A stretch of DNA of 64,000 nt. Origin: Lachnospiraceae bacterium (GTDB lineage: Bacteria > Bacillota > Clostridia > Lachnospirales > Lachnospiraceae). The stretch covers positions 1 through 64,000 of the forward strand of contig JAFYDI010000078.1 in the NCBI GenBank assembly GCA_017544835.1. Reading direction: 5' to 3'. The position numbers and the translations under genes were made by a program. Below, piece by piece: positions 43,834-52,523 of the stretch. The notes beneath the pieces were generated by a model, which saw nothing but the letters and a program-made list of their open reading frames with translations, searched no databases and was not told where the DNA came from. Each line of letters starts with the position of its first letter. The first letter of the stretch is position 1.

Positions 43834-44823
43834 TTATGCAAAAACAAACATTGTATCAAGAAGTCTTAACGCCTTAAAATCACCTTTCATGCGCATATCG
43901 CCTGCCATGAAAGCTCTCTGGAAAGTCATGTTACCCTTTGTAATGGCCGTAAGCTTTTCATCGGATATCGATATCTCAACGTCAGCCTTGGGGGCTTCTT
44001 TGTATACACATTTAACCTCGCCGCTTTCGACAGTTATAAATAGTGGAAGCTTATGCCCTTCTATCTGGAAAAGGTAGGTTGCATCCGAACTCTCTTCGGG
44101 ATGAAAAGCCTTCTCAAAATCAGCGATAAATTTCTCGGAGTCGTCCTTATCCGATACACCCATCATATTTCTGAACATGGATGCCAGCTCGGAGATGTCT
44201 TCTTTTTGCTGCTGTACATAAGCATCGTCGGCGGCATACTTGGAAAGCTGTTCCGTCTCCTGAGGAGTAAGGTCCGAGTTCTTGGTCATGTTGACTTTCT
44301 GCTTAACCGCCTGATTGGAAGCAGGAAGGCTCGGAAACTTCTGGCTTATGGTTCTGTACATATTCTCGGCTTTCTTCTCTATAAGACGAATGTAGTCTTC
44401 ATTCTCAAGAAGCTCCACATCCTCGATGTATCCGCAAATACCGCTGCAGGGTAATCCGCCGAGAATCTCCCATGCGTTTGAAAGATTGAGCTTACCTTCT
44501 CTTTCACCATAGGTGGTCGCCATAACGATGGGGCACATATAAATCTTTGAAAGTTTTTCCTTGTCCGCATAGAGCCAGCACGCGTCGAGGAAAGACTGCA
44601 TATATCCGCCTATTCCGTACCACTCGACAGTAGTGGCAAGGATAACACCGTCTGCCGACTTAAGAGTCTGCGGAAGAGTCGTAATGGTGTTCTTGAGTTC
44701 ATGAAGGTCGTATCTATCGACAGTTACATGCAATTCCTCAAGCACAGCCTGCATCTTATTTATTACAAAAAGTGTGGGATCGTCAATGAGTCCGCGGCCG
44801 CCGTAATAAATATTAATCTTCAT
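43834..44823 (-). CDS. Flavodoxin-like reductase fused to an SCP2 sterol-carrier domain
   Basis: 329 residues. Residues 1-170 are a flavodoxin/NADPH-dependent FMN reductase fold (GVILATTVEWYGIGGYMQ and MATTYGEREGK positions for FMN contacts). A helical linker follows (about 175-235). The last 95 residues (LFQIEGHKLPLFITVESGEV, PKADVEISISDEKLTAITKG, FMAGDMRMKGDFKALRLL) form an SCP2-type lipid-binding domain. Role unknown; the fusion suggests a redox step on a hydrophobic ligand. Overlaps the rhomboid gene by 11 bases. Confidence 0.8.
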   Translation of the reverse strand: MKINIYYGGRGLIDDPTLFVINKMQAVLEELHVTVDRYDLHELKNTITTLPQTLKSADGVILATTVEWYGIGGYMQSFLDACWLYADKEKLSKIYMCPIVMATTYGEREGKLNLSNAWEILGGLPCSGICGYIEDVELLENEDYIRLIEKKAENMYRTISQKFPSLPASNQAVKQKVNMTKNSDLTPQETEQLSKYAADDAYVQQQKEDISELASMFRNMMGVSDKDDSEKFIADFEKAFHPEESSDATYLFQIEGHKLPLFITVESGEVKCVYKEAPKADVEISISDEKLTAITKGNMTFQRAFMAGDMRMKGDFKALRLLDTMFVFA

Positions 44824-45895
44824 TGGTAATTCTCCCCTTCTTGTTAGGCTTGGTAAGGCAATATATTACGCCGAATACAAATCCTGCGATAAGACCGCCC
44901 ACATGCGCCCAGTTAGCTGTATTGGTATCAGAGAACCCGTTAAGCACGCTTAGCAGTATTACCACCATCACCCTGCTTATCGGCATAGTCCTCTGTGTAA
45001 CTCTCTTAAAAAGAACAAGCGCAAACAATACTCCGAGCAATCCAAATATTGCTCCGCTCGCGCCCACTACCGCAATATCCTTATCAAGAATAATCTCACT
45101 TATAAACATCGCAATGCATCCCCAGATGCCCGATACAAAATACATTGCGGTAAAAGTAAGCTTCCCGACTTCCTTCTCCACTACATTGCCAAGGAAGAAA
45201 AGAAGTATCATGTTGTTGGAAAGATGGAACAATCCCATGTGCAAAAACATGGATGTAAAGATTCTGTAAATGTCTATCGGTCCTTCAATCAGTTTAAGTC
45301 CCGAAGCACCTTTATTATATAACAGCGACCCTGTCAAAGTACATATTATGAAAACAATTACGTTTATAAGAATCAGTACTGCCGTAACCTTCGGAAGCGC
45401 CTTAATCGCTGTCACAGCTTCTCTGACACTATCCTTAAAAGAAGGAGCTTTATACTCGCCTTGTTCCTCCGGCTCTGCGTCCCCTTCATAACTTTCGGCA
45501 TTATCCAAAATTCTTCTCAATCCGTAGAAATCTTCCACCTGGTCTTCGTACACGTAGATTTTATGTTGAGACACATCGTATACCCAGGAAAAGGCATTAT
45601 CGGAACACACCTGCTTGGCCACCGATAAATCTGAAGTGTATGCCGGACTCTCCGAATCCAAACACACAACCGTCATATAATGTGTCGTATATCCCGCATT
45701 TCCCATCTGGAGCGTCAAGCTGGTACGAAAGCTGTTAATAAAATCAATATCATACTTACCCGCATCAACAAAAATAACCGCATTTACGAGCGACTTCATA
45801 ACTTCGTAATAAATACGGCAACCTTCTTTCTCCTCGGACATTATCATCTTCCGATATCCATTTTCAGTTAATGCTTTCTCCATGCCTTTTGTCAT
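44813..45895 (-). CDS. Rhomboid family intramembrane serine protease
   Basis: 360 residues. A cytoplasmic N-terminal domain of about 165 residues (MTKGMEKALTENG...) precedes a rhomboid core of six to seven helices. Catalytic and structural motifs: HLSNNMILLFFLG, the serine in VGASGAIFGLLG and the His in NWAHVGGLIAGFVFG. It would cleave membrane-spanning substrates. Together with the flavodoxin-SCP2 gene it forms an overlapping pair. Confidence 0.9.
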   Translation of the reverse strand: MTKGMEKALTENGYRKMIMSEEKEGCRIYYEVMKSLVNAVIFVDAGKYDIDFINSFRTSLTLQMGNAGYTTHYMTVVCLDSESPAYTSDLSVAKQVCSDNAFSWVYDVSQHKIYVYEDQVEDFYGLRRILDNAESYEGDAEPEEQGEYKAPSFKDSVREAVTAIKALPKVTAVLILINVIVFIICTLTGSLLYNKGASGLKLIEGPIDIYRIFTSMFLHMGLFHLSNNMILLFFLGNVVEKEVGKLTFTAMYFVSGIWGCIAMFISEIILDKDIAVVGASGAIFGLLGVLFALVLFKRVTQRTMPISRVMVVILLSVLNGFSDTNTANWAHVGGLIAGFVFGVIYCLTKPNKKGRITNED

Positions 45896-45961
45896 AACAA
45901 TACTCCCAAAGATATTGTACCAAGTGGGCAGGAGGTTTTCAATTATATGTTGGCGGCAAAA

Positions 45962-46291
45962 TCAAAACCCCTTAAGAATGTCATCTTGATTGCGTTTTCC
46001 ATACACAACTCTCAATACGATGACTCGCGATTGCTCCTCATCAATAGTATAATAAACCGTGTAATTCTTTACCAGAATCCTTCGTATATTATCTATTTTC
46101 AAATATTCATTTACAACCGGTCTGCCATTTTGAGGATGCATGCATATATCTTCAATCTTTATTTCCAGCTCGTCCGCAAAAGAAATTGCGGCTTCAGGAT
46201 TGCACAAAGCATTTTTTATGTAAGAAAAGGCTTCGTTTATATCCTCTTCTGCTGTTTCTGTAATATAAAAGTCATATTTCCTAAATGCCAT
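45962..46291 (-). CDS. RelE/ParE-type toxin
   Basis: 109 residues. YDFYITETAEEDINEAFSYI is the typical ParE/RelE start, and RRILVKNYTVYYTIDEEQ and VIVLRVVYGKRNQ the conserved core and end. Its ATG overlaps the antitoxin stop by 11 bases, the usual arrangement. Target (ribosome-bound mRNA or gyrase) not readable. Confidence 0.88.
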   Translation of the reverse strand: MAFRKYDFYITETAEEDINEAFSYIKNALCNPEAAISFADELEIKIEDICMHPQNGRPVVNEYLKIDNIRRILVKNYTVYYTIDEEQSRVIVLRVVYGKRNQDDILKGF

Positions 46292-46538
46292 TTTTCTCTC
46301 TTAGCTTTTTCAAGGCCTTCTTACCCTCCGACACCTTGCCATTCTCATAATCGGAAAGGCCCTTCTTCAGCAGATTTGCCTCCTCTATCTTCCGCATAGT
46401 CCTCTCATAATATTCAATATCCATTACAACAAGCCTGCCGTATCCATTCTTCGTAACAAAAATCGGTTCATTGGCTTCGGCACATCTACGTTCAATTTCT
46501 ACAGTATTTTTTAAATCTCTCATGGGAATAATTTGCAT
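46281..46538 (-). CDS. Phd/YefM-type antitoxin
   Basis: 85 residues from the ATG at 46538, nine bases after AAAGGAG. MQIIPMRDLKNTVEIERRC is the Phd/YefM start, followed by PIFVTKNGYGRLVVMDIEYYE. It would bind the toxin and repress the pair. A longer in-frame reading upstream has no ribosome site. Confidence 0.85.
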   Translation of the reverse strand: MQIIPMRDLKNTVEIERRCAEANEPIFVTKNGYGRLVVMDIEYYERTMRKIEEANLLKKGLSDYENGKVSEGKKALKKLREKNGI

Positions 46539-46594
46539 ACTAAATATCTCCTTTGTGGCTAAATTATATCCCACATTTGGCCACAATTCAATTA

Positions 46595-47314
46595 TTAAAT
46601 CATTGAATAGTAAATGTTTATGCCGATTAATATCATACCGCTTAAACACATAAGCAATGCCCCTATTTCCTTTGTACCCGGGATATATCTCGGAACATCA
46701 AGCAGTATATTTTCCATATACCCCTCTTCGGCTTCTTCCTGCGTATCTTCTATTTCAAGTTCTTCCTTTATTTCGTTCATGAAAAATTCAAAAGCAACAC
46801 CGAAGCCGGTAGAATCGCTTTGATACATTTCATGCATACCGTAGACGGCATTTACAAGTTTATCATCAGAATTATCAAGGTGAGCCATGATAAACTGAAG
46901 TAATTCCTGCATTCCTAAGTTCGTACATCCCGCGCTTCTTTTAGGCATTATCAAAAATTCATATCCCTTGGTGACAGGATTTCGGAATATAAGCTCCGGA
47001 CGAAATACTATGTCCTTCTCACCGATAAGGTACTTTGAAGTATTCTCGACTATCATATAGATACTCTCCATCAGCGCTTTAACCTCTTGTCTGTCGGCTA
47101 GGCGCGAACCGAATCTGCTAAGTAAGCTTTCTTTGCCCGATACGTCTACATATAACTTCTTTTCATTGTTAATCATGCGAATTTCGGGAGTAAGGACATT
47201 TCTGATAGTGTTTCTCTCAAGCATCTTATGTCTGTAATCGTCCTTATCGATTACCTCACTCTCTCTTAACTCCATATAAGTATGGTTAATCTCGTAAACC
47301 ATCTGAATCGTCAT
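46595..47314 (-). CDS. DUF6382-like protein at the end of the Tad operon
   Basis: 239 residues. The first 165 residues (INHTYMELRE..., NVLTPEIRMINNEKKLYVDVSG) match the DUF6382 domain often found in Clostridia Tad loci, where I recall it joined to an FHA domain. Here there is an acidic linker (about 185-205), one membrane helix at the end (GALLMCLSGMILIGINIYY), and no FHA domain. It overlaps the TadE-like gene by 29 bases. Possibly a shortened regulatory component of the pilus system. Confidence 0.65.
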   Translation of the reverse strand: MTIQMVYEINHTYMELRESEVIDKDDYRHKMLERNTIRNVLTPEIRMINNEKKLYVDVSGKESLLSRFGSRLADRQEVKALMESIYMIVENTSKYLIGEKDIVFRPELIFRNPVTKGYEFLIMPKRSAGCTNLGMQELLQFIMAHLDNSDDKLVNAVYGMHEMYQSDSTGFGVAFEFFMNEIKEELEIEDTQEEAEEGYMENILLDVPRYIPGTKEIGALLMCLSGMILIGINIYYSMI

Positions 47315-47747
47315 CTTTTTCTCCTTGAATAGCTTTCTTTATTATTTCAGTCAGATACATTTTGTTGACAGGATTTATTCTCTTAACATCACGCTCTTTG
47401 GTCAGTTTACGGCTATAGCCCTTGTAAAGCGGCATATTCCAGTTGCCTGTAAGCCTTAGGTGAACATTGTTTCCTTTAACCGTAACCACCAGCCTTAGAT
47501 CGGTCATCGCAAGATACGGATGCTCTTTCTTAATCTCGGCAAAAGCATCCTCGCAAACCGAGACCACGCTATCCTTGCCAACCATGTTCTCGTCTCTTAT
47601 CATTGCCGCTACCGCGTTCACGTCCTGAATCATAAGAGTCTTGTCATATGCGTATATTCCAAGATAGACAAACACCACAGTTATAGCCAGAAGGATAGGC
47701 ACGAGCACAGATGCTTCGACGGTAAAAGAACCTTTCAATTCCCTCAA
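47286..47747 (-). CDS. TadE-like minor pilin
   Basis: 153 residues. The N terminus KGSFTVEASVLVPILLAITVV is a prepilin-like segment with the Phe-Thr-Val-Glu-Ala motif (Glu at +5) followed by a single membrane helix. TadE-like proteins are processed by the prepilin peptidase and act as minor pilins. TTG start overlapping the previous stop by four bases. Confidence 0.82.
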   Translation of the reverse strand: MRELKGSFTVEASVLVPILLAITVVFVYLGIYAYDKTLMIQDVNAVAAMIRDENMVGKDSVVSVCEDAFAEIKKEHPYLAMTDLRLVVTVKGNNVHLRLTGNWNMPLYKGYSRKLTKERDVKRINPVNKMYLTEIIKKAIQGEKDDDSDGLRD

Positions 47748-48196
47748 ATCAATCCTCCCGCTATGACCCCTATCGATAGGAACGGCAAAAACGGCAGCTT
47801 AGTATCCCTCTTAACTTTTTTGAGTATCAAAAGAATACCCGACAACAAAGCCGTAATCGATAGCGATATAAACAAAGCCGAAAGTACTGTCTCAATACCG
47901 GCTGCCATTCCGATAAAAATAAGGGAAAGTGCATCACCTTTACCAATCTTTTCTTTGGTAAGAAAAGCCACTATGTATATAATGATTCCCGGAACAGCAT
48001 CCATCATCATCCTGATACCTGCTTCTTCCAAAATTCGTTCGCGGACAAAAATGGCCGCAAGAATTCCAAAGAGGCATATATACCCGTTAATTCTTTTGGT
48101 CCGTATATCTTTGATAGTACAGGGAATCAGCACTGCTGCCATCAGAATCCATTGCCACACCTCAAGCTTTCCGAATATCATTCGCAATAAAAGCAT
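47744..48196 (-). CDS. A24 prepilin peptidase 2
   Basis: 150 residues with about five helices. The two catalytic Asp regions of A24 peptidases are present: CTIKDIRTKRING and KIGKGDALSL (GxGD). It cleaves the leader of Flp-type prepilins at the cytoplasmic side. It is nested between pseudopilin genes and overlaps both. A second A24 peptidase starts the operon at 54698-55150. Confidence 0.85.
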   Translation of the reverse strand: MLLLRMIFGKLEVWQWILMAAVLIPCTIKDIRTKRINGYICLFGILAAIFVRERILEEAGIRMMMDAVPGIIIYIVAFLTKEKIGKGDALSLIFIGMAAGIETVLSALFISLSITALLSGILLILKKVKRDTKLPFLPFLSIGVIAGGLI

Positions 48197-48939
48197 TTTC
48201 TTTTGCCTCCAATCTCGCTCTTTGGTATCTTATATACATTCAGTTTAAGTTCCGGGCAGTCGCGCTTAGTATGGAACCTGTTACCGTACGGCGTTATCAG
48301 AACCGTTCCCGATTGCTCCTTTCCTCCGCATTTTTCGCAGGCGTAATACTTAGAGCCGTCATTGTTCCTTAAATCCTTCAGACTGTTATACCCAACTTCC
48401 CTGATATCAGTCTTGAGTGCGGTGCAGGATAGATGCGTATGATACACTTTTGAGCCCTTTGTAACATAAACTTCTTCCTCATCTGTTTTCGCAGGTGTAT
48501 AGCCTGTAAATTTTTTGGCATAGAATCTGTTATGCAGTCTCATTCCTTTGTACCCGGGAATCCTGATAGGCGGCGTTACAAGGTAGTCTGCCCATATATC
48601 CACGCATTCGGGTGTTCCGAATATATTGATTCCGCAAAACATATCGTCCATAAATGTGTAAGCATATTCATTTTTAATTCTCATAATTAGATCACCTTCC
48701 GTAATAATGTCCTCACATATTTCGGATAAAGCCAATCCATTGTCATCTGTGTCACCGTCTATAGCGGCATACACATATGAATTCTCCACATAACTTGCTC
48801 CCACTTCGTTAAGTATCGCTCCGACTTCGCTATGAATGCCGAAAATTCTTATCATCCATATAAGTGCCATGGCAAAAGAAAATGCTATCGGCATAACAAG
48901 CAACGCCTCAACCGTAGCTGCGCCCTTTTGTTCCTTCAT
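48178..48939 (-). CDS. TadE-like pseudopilin with Cys/His-rich tail
   Basis: 253 residues. N-terminal pilin-like segment (QKGAATVEALLVMPIAFSFA). The C-terminal 100 residues hold two related units: VYVTKGSKVYHTHLSCTAL...YYACEKCGG and VLITPYGNRFHTKRDCPEL...RKCFYCE. Each has one His, then a Cys, then a Cys-x-x-Cys, a likely metal-binding pair. This resembles small zinc-binding repeats at the ends of extracellular proteins. It could sit at the pilus tip or bind a surface ligand. It begins 90 bases after a large inverted repeat. Confidence 0.75.
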   Translation of the reverse strand: MKEQKGAATVEALLVMPIAFSFAMALIWMIRIFGIHSEVGAILNEVGASYVENSYVYAAIDGDTDDNGLALSEICEDIITEGDLIMRIKNEYAYTFMDDMFCGINIFGTPECVDIWADYLVTPPIRIPGYKGMRLHNRFYAKKFTGYTPAKTDEEEVYVTKGSKVYHTHLSCTALKTDIREVGYNSLKDLRNNDGSKYYACEKCGGKEQSGTVLITPYGNRFHTKRDCPELKLNVYKIPKSEIGGKRKCFYCE

Positions 48940-48948
48940 AATTTCACA

Positions 48949-49052
48949 GGGAGTAACGGCGACATCCTTCCCGAATCAAAGGGATTTTTTCCGGGAGTAA
49001 CTATACCTTTCTGCATATTTTATATTTTGGGAAGGACATCGCTGTTACCCCC
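48949..49052. repeat. Large inverted repeat in the Tad operon
   Basis: Arms 48949-48972 and 49029-49052 (24 bases each) pair with one true mismatch and three G-U pairs when read as minus-strand RNA: GGGGGUAAC...CCUUCCC with GGGAAGG...GUUACUCCC. The loop is 56 bases. It fills most of the only sizeable gap in the pilus operon. A T-run for termination is absent. Confidence 0.8.
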
Positions 49053-50431
49053 TACTCCATGTCATATTGTCTTTTTATTGTGTATTGGTACCCGTATTCG
49101 CTTTGTACATAGGCTGTTACCGCCCATTTATCAAAACAATAGTCAAGCCTGAACCTCTCATTATCCGTCCACTTTCTGACATTTAGCTCACATATATCCA
49201 TGAACCTTTTTGTAAGTGCCTTCGTATCGACTAAATTCACGAAGATTCTAAGATAGTCCGTGTATGAAAGTCCGTTATCGTACTCTTCTTCCTTACCGAC
49301 TTTATAAATGTCTTTTATGGTAGTCCGCCACTCATCCGGAGTTTTAAATAAAGGTACTTTTCCTCCGTTTAATAAGGTTTTTACATCCTTAAGGCTCTCG
49401 GCAAAGCTCCATATACTGACAATTGAAGCTTCAAGAGCCGGAGCCAGTTCAGGCTGCGTTGTTGCGGCAGCCACCACCTCCGAAATTCCCCTGACCGCGT
49501 TGATTCTTTCCTCATCTTTGTATAACGCGGCCATATTCATCGCTTGCCTTGCAAGAAGCAATTTGTTTACCACAGCTTCAAGATTGTGCGAATCGGTTTG
49601 TTCTCCCGCAATAAGGTACTCGGTCTCGTAACTTAAAACCGTATCCTTATCATCCTTAAGATAATTATTGGTGTATTCAATCAGATATTCTTTGAAAAAA
49701 AGATTGTCCGCTAAGTCGAACTCTTTATTATCTTTTGAATTGCCTTGGTTTAGACTTCTTTGGCTGCATAAACGGGTTTTGTCCACACTGATGCCCGATA
49801 AATTGTCTGCATCTTTGCATACAAGCCGTAAAGTACTTAGAAGCGATACATCTCGCTCTTTTGTAAATACTTCCCCATAAGCTTCTTTCCACTCCTCAAA
49901 AACAGGACTGTCCAGGACTTCTTCCGAGATTTCTTCTTGGGACGACACTAGGGAAAAAGAAGCCTCATACTCTTCCGTTGATTCAAACAACTCCTCGATA
50001 TATCCCACCGCGTACTTGTGCTTCATGAAATTTATCGCCTGCGCCCTTACAGCTGCTCCGTTATTGTCGGTTGCAAGTCTGACTTCGTCGGTTTCGGCAT
50101 AGTACGTTGAAAGTTTCAAAAGATCCTTTCCACCCAAAAGAGCCGTACCGCTTTCATCAAAGTTTTCATTAAGATACCCCACATAATGTTCTTCCGGCAA
50201 AATAAAGGACTCCGTCTCATATCCGTAAGTTGCGTCCACAAATATCAGGTTGTACTCCTGCCATAATTCCTTCTGATATTCACCGAAAACCGATCGAAGC
50301 GACACCTCTGCGGCTTCCCTTGTTCTCGCCCTTAAGGCACTCTCTCTTGCCCCATACATTAAGCCGATAAAAAGCGATAAACAAAGGTATATGGCTATCG
50401 AGAAGAAAACCGTTACATACCCCTTCTTCAC
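49052..50431 (-). CDS. DUF5702-like Tad-locus pseudopilin
   Basis: 459 residues. A single N-terminal membrane helix with a short charged head (KKGYVTVFFSIAIYLCLSLF) and a large extracytoplasmic part, helical and rich in charged residues, matching the DUF5702 proteins that accompany Clostridia Tad operons. The start is a GTG overlapping the stop of the Flp pilin gene (GTGA). Probably an assembly or tip component; exact role unknown. Confidence 0.75.
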   Translation of the reverse strand: MKKGYVTVFFSIAIYLCLSLFIGLMYGARESALRARTREAAEVSLRSVFGEYQKELWQEYNLIFVDATYGYETESFILPEEHYVGYLNENFDESGTALLGGKDLLKLSTYYAETDEVRLATDNNGAAVRAQAINFMKHKYAVGYIEELFESTEEYEASFSLVSSQEEISEEVLDSPVFEEWKEAYGEVFTKERDVSLLSTLRLVCKDADNLSGISVDKTRLCSQRSLNQGNSKDNKEFDLADNLFFKEYLIEYTNNYLKDDKDTVLSYETEYLIAGEQTDSHNLEAVVNKLLLARQAMNMAALYKDEERINAVRGISEVVAAATTQPELAPALEASIVSIWSFAESLKDVKTLLNGGKVPLFKTPDEWRTTIKDIYKVGKEEEYDNGLSYTDYLRIFVNLVDTKALTKRFMDICELNVRKWTDNERFRLDYCFDKWAVTAYVQSEYGYQYTIKRQYDME

Positions 50432-50595
50432 AGTTTGTCGGTCTGGTCGGTAATCTTGTCAAAAAGCGAGTTGACAATCTTTGTAATCTGGGACTTAAAG
50501 ATAACTACCAAAGCCACCAGCACCACGATTATAAGAATCACCTCGACCGTTCCCATACCGTCTTCTTCTTTCAGAAAATCCTTAAACGTCTTCAT
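50428..50595 (-). CDS. flp: Flp-type major pilin (55 aa)
   Basis: A short gene read from the ATG at 50595 after AAAGGAG to TGA at 50428. The product has a charged leader (MKTFKDFLKEEDG), the processing site followed by MGTVEVILIIVVLVALVVI with Glu at +5 of the mature chain, and a short polar tail. This is the standard Flp1-like pilin, cut by an A24 peptidase and assembled by TadA/TadB/TadC. It lies 12 bases after TadC and overlaps the next gene by three bases. Confidence 0.9.
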   Translation of the reverse strand: MKTFKDFLKEEDGMGTVEVILIIVVLVALVVIFKSQITKIVNSLFDKITDQTDKL

Positions 50596-50607
50596 CTTTT
50601 CTCCTTT

Positions 50608-51789
50608 CTATATCCCTTTAAATGCAGGGATAACAATTATAATCATTACATCTATCAAAAGAAGTACCATCGGAAGCAGCATCTTTGTTCCAGCCTCTTC
50701 GCCTTCTTTGATTGCTCTTTGTTTTTTGTCCATAAACGCCTTCGATACCTCCTCGTTTAACAACTCTTTTAACTTGCTGCTGCCCTTTCTAAGATTCTGC
50801 GAGAGCAAGGCTGTAAATCTTATTATTTCAGGCTCATTGATTCTCTCACCGAATCCCTGATATACCAATCCTTCCGATATTCCGCTTGCAAGTTCATTGA
50901 CGGAAATGCCCATCTCTTTGTAAAAGGGGCTGTCTTTGCCCTTTTTCTCTACGCCTTCTTCGTATACCGTCTGCCAGATGTTTCTTAAATTCATTCCCGA
51001 AGATAAATACAAAGAAATCTTTTTAAGAACCGTCGGATATTCCTTCATGATTGCCTTTTTATAAGCAATTTTTTTGGCCTTTTCGTCCCGGAAAGAACCT
51101 ATTACTACTGCTGCCGCACCTACGAATCCAAGAAGAATAAATAATGGCTCGCGCTCTTTTCCCGTTGCAGAGTACTTAACCGCCTTTCCGTCTACTTCGG
51201 TAGGAAGCGTGACAACTTCTGCCCCCTGCCCGGACTCACTGACTTTTCGTAGCAGCTTTCTTTTGTATACACGCTCCTGTATGGACCTGCCTGGATTTAC
51301 ATTGACCTTAACCGTTAAAGAATTACTGTACTCTCCATAATTTCCTGTTATTCTGACAATCGCCGAAAAAGCCTTATCATCTGTAATCAATCCTTCTGAA
51401 TTAATCTTATCGGGGGCGTCTGTTTCGTATTCAAAAGAAAACGGATACCCCTTTAACTCTTTTATGAAGTTTAAATCGCCTTTAACATCGATTAAGTCCG
51501 TATTCTCTGCAAGTACGGCTTTTATAAGTTCATCCCTGCATCTTTCAAAAAGCTTTTCACACTCTTCCGTCGTATAATCCCGCTCATCCACTCTTACGTC
51601 GATTCCGCCTATATAAATGTCCTCGATAGTCGCACCAAGTTCCAGGTTCTTGGAACCTTTTCCCGGATTGTTCCTTACTATCTCCGTAGCCGTTATTTCC
51701 GTAGGACTCCGACCGGAAGATAAGAACAAAACCATTCCCAGAAGAACTATACTTAACGCCAAAACATAAGTCTTCTTATCCTTCTTCAT
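50608..51789 (-). CDS. tadC: TadC-like pilus assembly membrane protein
   Basis: 393 residues. An N-terminal helix and an extracytoplasmic domain of about 170 residues (about 30-205) precede the type II secretion F-type core: PTVLKKISLYLSSGMNLRNIW, then LSQNLRKGSSKLKELLNEE and a pair of C-terminal helices. The core is the platform for pilus assembly, paired with TadB. The large extracytoplasmic domain is an addition to the usual TadC. Overlaps TadB by four bases. Confidence 0.82.
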   Translation of the reverse strand: MKKDKKTYVLALSIVLLGMVLFLSSGRSPTEITATEIVRNNPGKGSKNLELGATIEDIYIGGIDVRVDERDYTTEECEKLFERCRDELIKAVLAENTDLIDVKGDLNFIKELKGYPFSFEYETDAPDKINSEGLITDDKAFSAIVRITGNYGEYSNSLTVKVNVNPGRSIQERVYKRKLLRKVSESGQGAEVVTLPTEVDGKAVKYSATGKEREPLFILLGFVGAAAVVIGSFRDEKAKKIAYKKAIMKEYPTVLKKISLYLSSGMNLRNIWQTVYEEGVEKKGKDSPFYKEMGISVNELASGISEGLVYQGFGERINEPEIIRFTALLSQNLRKGSSKLKELLNEEVSKAFMDKKQRAIKEGEEAGTKMLLPMVLLLIDVMIIIVIPAFKGI

Positions 51790-52523
51790 ACACTGATCCT
51801 CATAATTTTCCTTCCGAGCATCAGGGCGGTCGCATAGATTAAAAGCGCGACCGTCATGAATACTCTTCCGAAGATGCCCTCGTAGAGAACATCAAAATAT
51901 CCGACAGAGGTAATATTCAGGTACACCAGGATGACAAAGGGCATCCCTTCCATGATACGTAACTCCAGCTTTTTTTCTGCCATGATAGTTTCAATTTCCG
52001 CGTCAACACAAATCGATTCCCGTATCCTTGAGGCTGTATCCGTTAAAACCTCCGTGATATTTCCGCCATTTCTTTTTGCGCTTTTAAGGACATCCGAGAA
52101 CATTTCTATCTCTTCGGCATCACTTCTCCCCGCCAGGTTCTCCACAAGTTCTTCAAGGGTGATATTTATCTCAAGTCCCCTTCTGATTCTCAGAATCTCC
52201 TCGGCCATAAGGCTTTCTTCTCCGTAGAAAAGTTTTATATCCTTATAAGCTTCCAAAAACGCATTCTCTATTGAATAACCGGCCCTCATATTTATGCTTA
52301 TGCTGTTAAGGGTCTCGGAAAATTCCTCCAAAAGTTTTTTCTTTTGCTTCTCTTTTAGAAAGTTTCTGTATATACGCACAAAGACAATAAATCCCGGAGC
52401 AATTAACGCAAATACTGTCATTGAGCGGTAAAAGAAATATGCTATCGTCGCGCTCATACCCGCATACATCAAAACTACTTTAAGATATTCAACCTTAGAC
52501 AATTTGTATGTCCTATAGTCCAT
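51786..52523 (-). CDS. tadB: TadB-like pilus assembly membrane protein
   Basis: 245 residues. Two N-terminal helices (about 13-50), the T2SF domain with SETLNSISINMRAGYSIENAF and DVLKSAKRNGGNITEVL, and two C-terminal helices. It lacks the extra N-terminal domain seen in some TadB proteins. It forms the membrane platform with TadC, driven by the TadA ATPase encoded directly upstream. Confidence 0.86.
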   Translation of the reverse strand: MDYRTYKLSKVEYLKVVLMYAGMSATIAYFFYRSMTVFALIAPGFIVFVRIYRNFLKEKQKKKLLEEFSETLNSISINMRAGYSIENAFLEAYKDIKLFYGEESLMAEEILRIRRGLEINITLEELVENLAGRSDAEEIEMFSDVLKSAKRNGGNITEVLTDTASRIRESICVDAEIETIMAEKKLELRIMEGMPFVILVYLNITSVGYFDVLYEGIFGRVFMTVALLIYATALMLGRKIMRISV

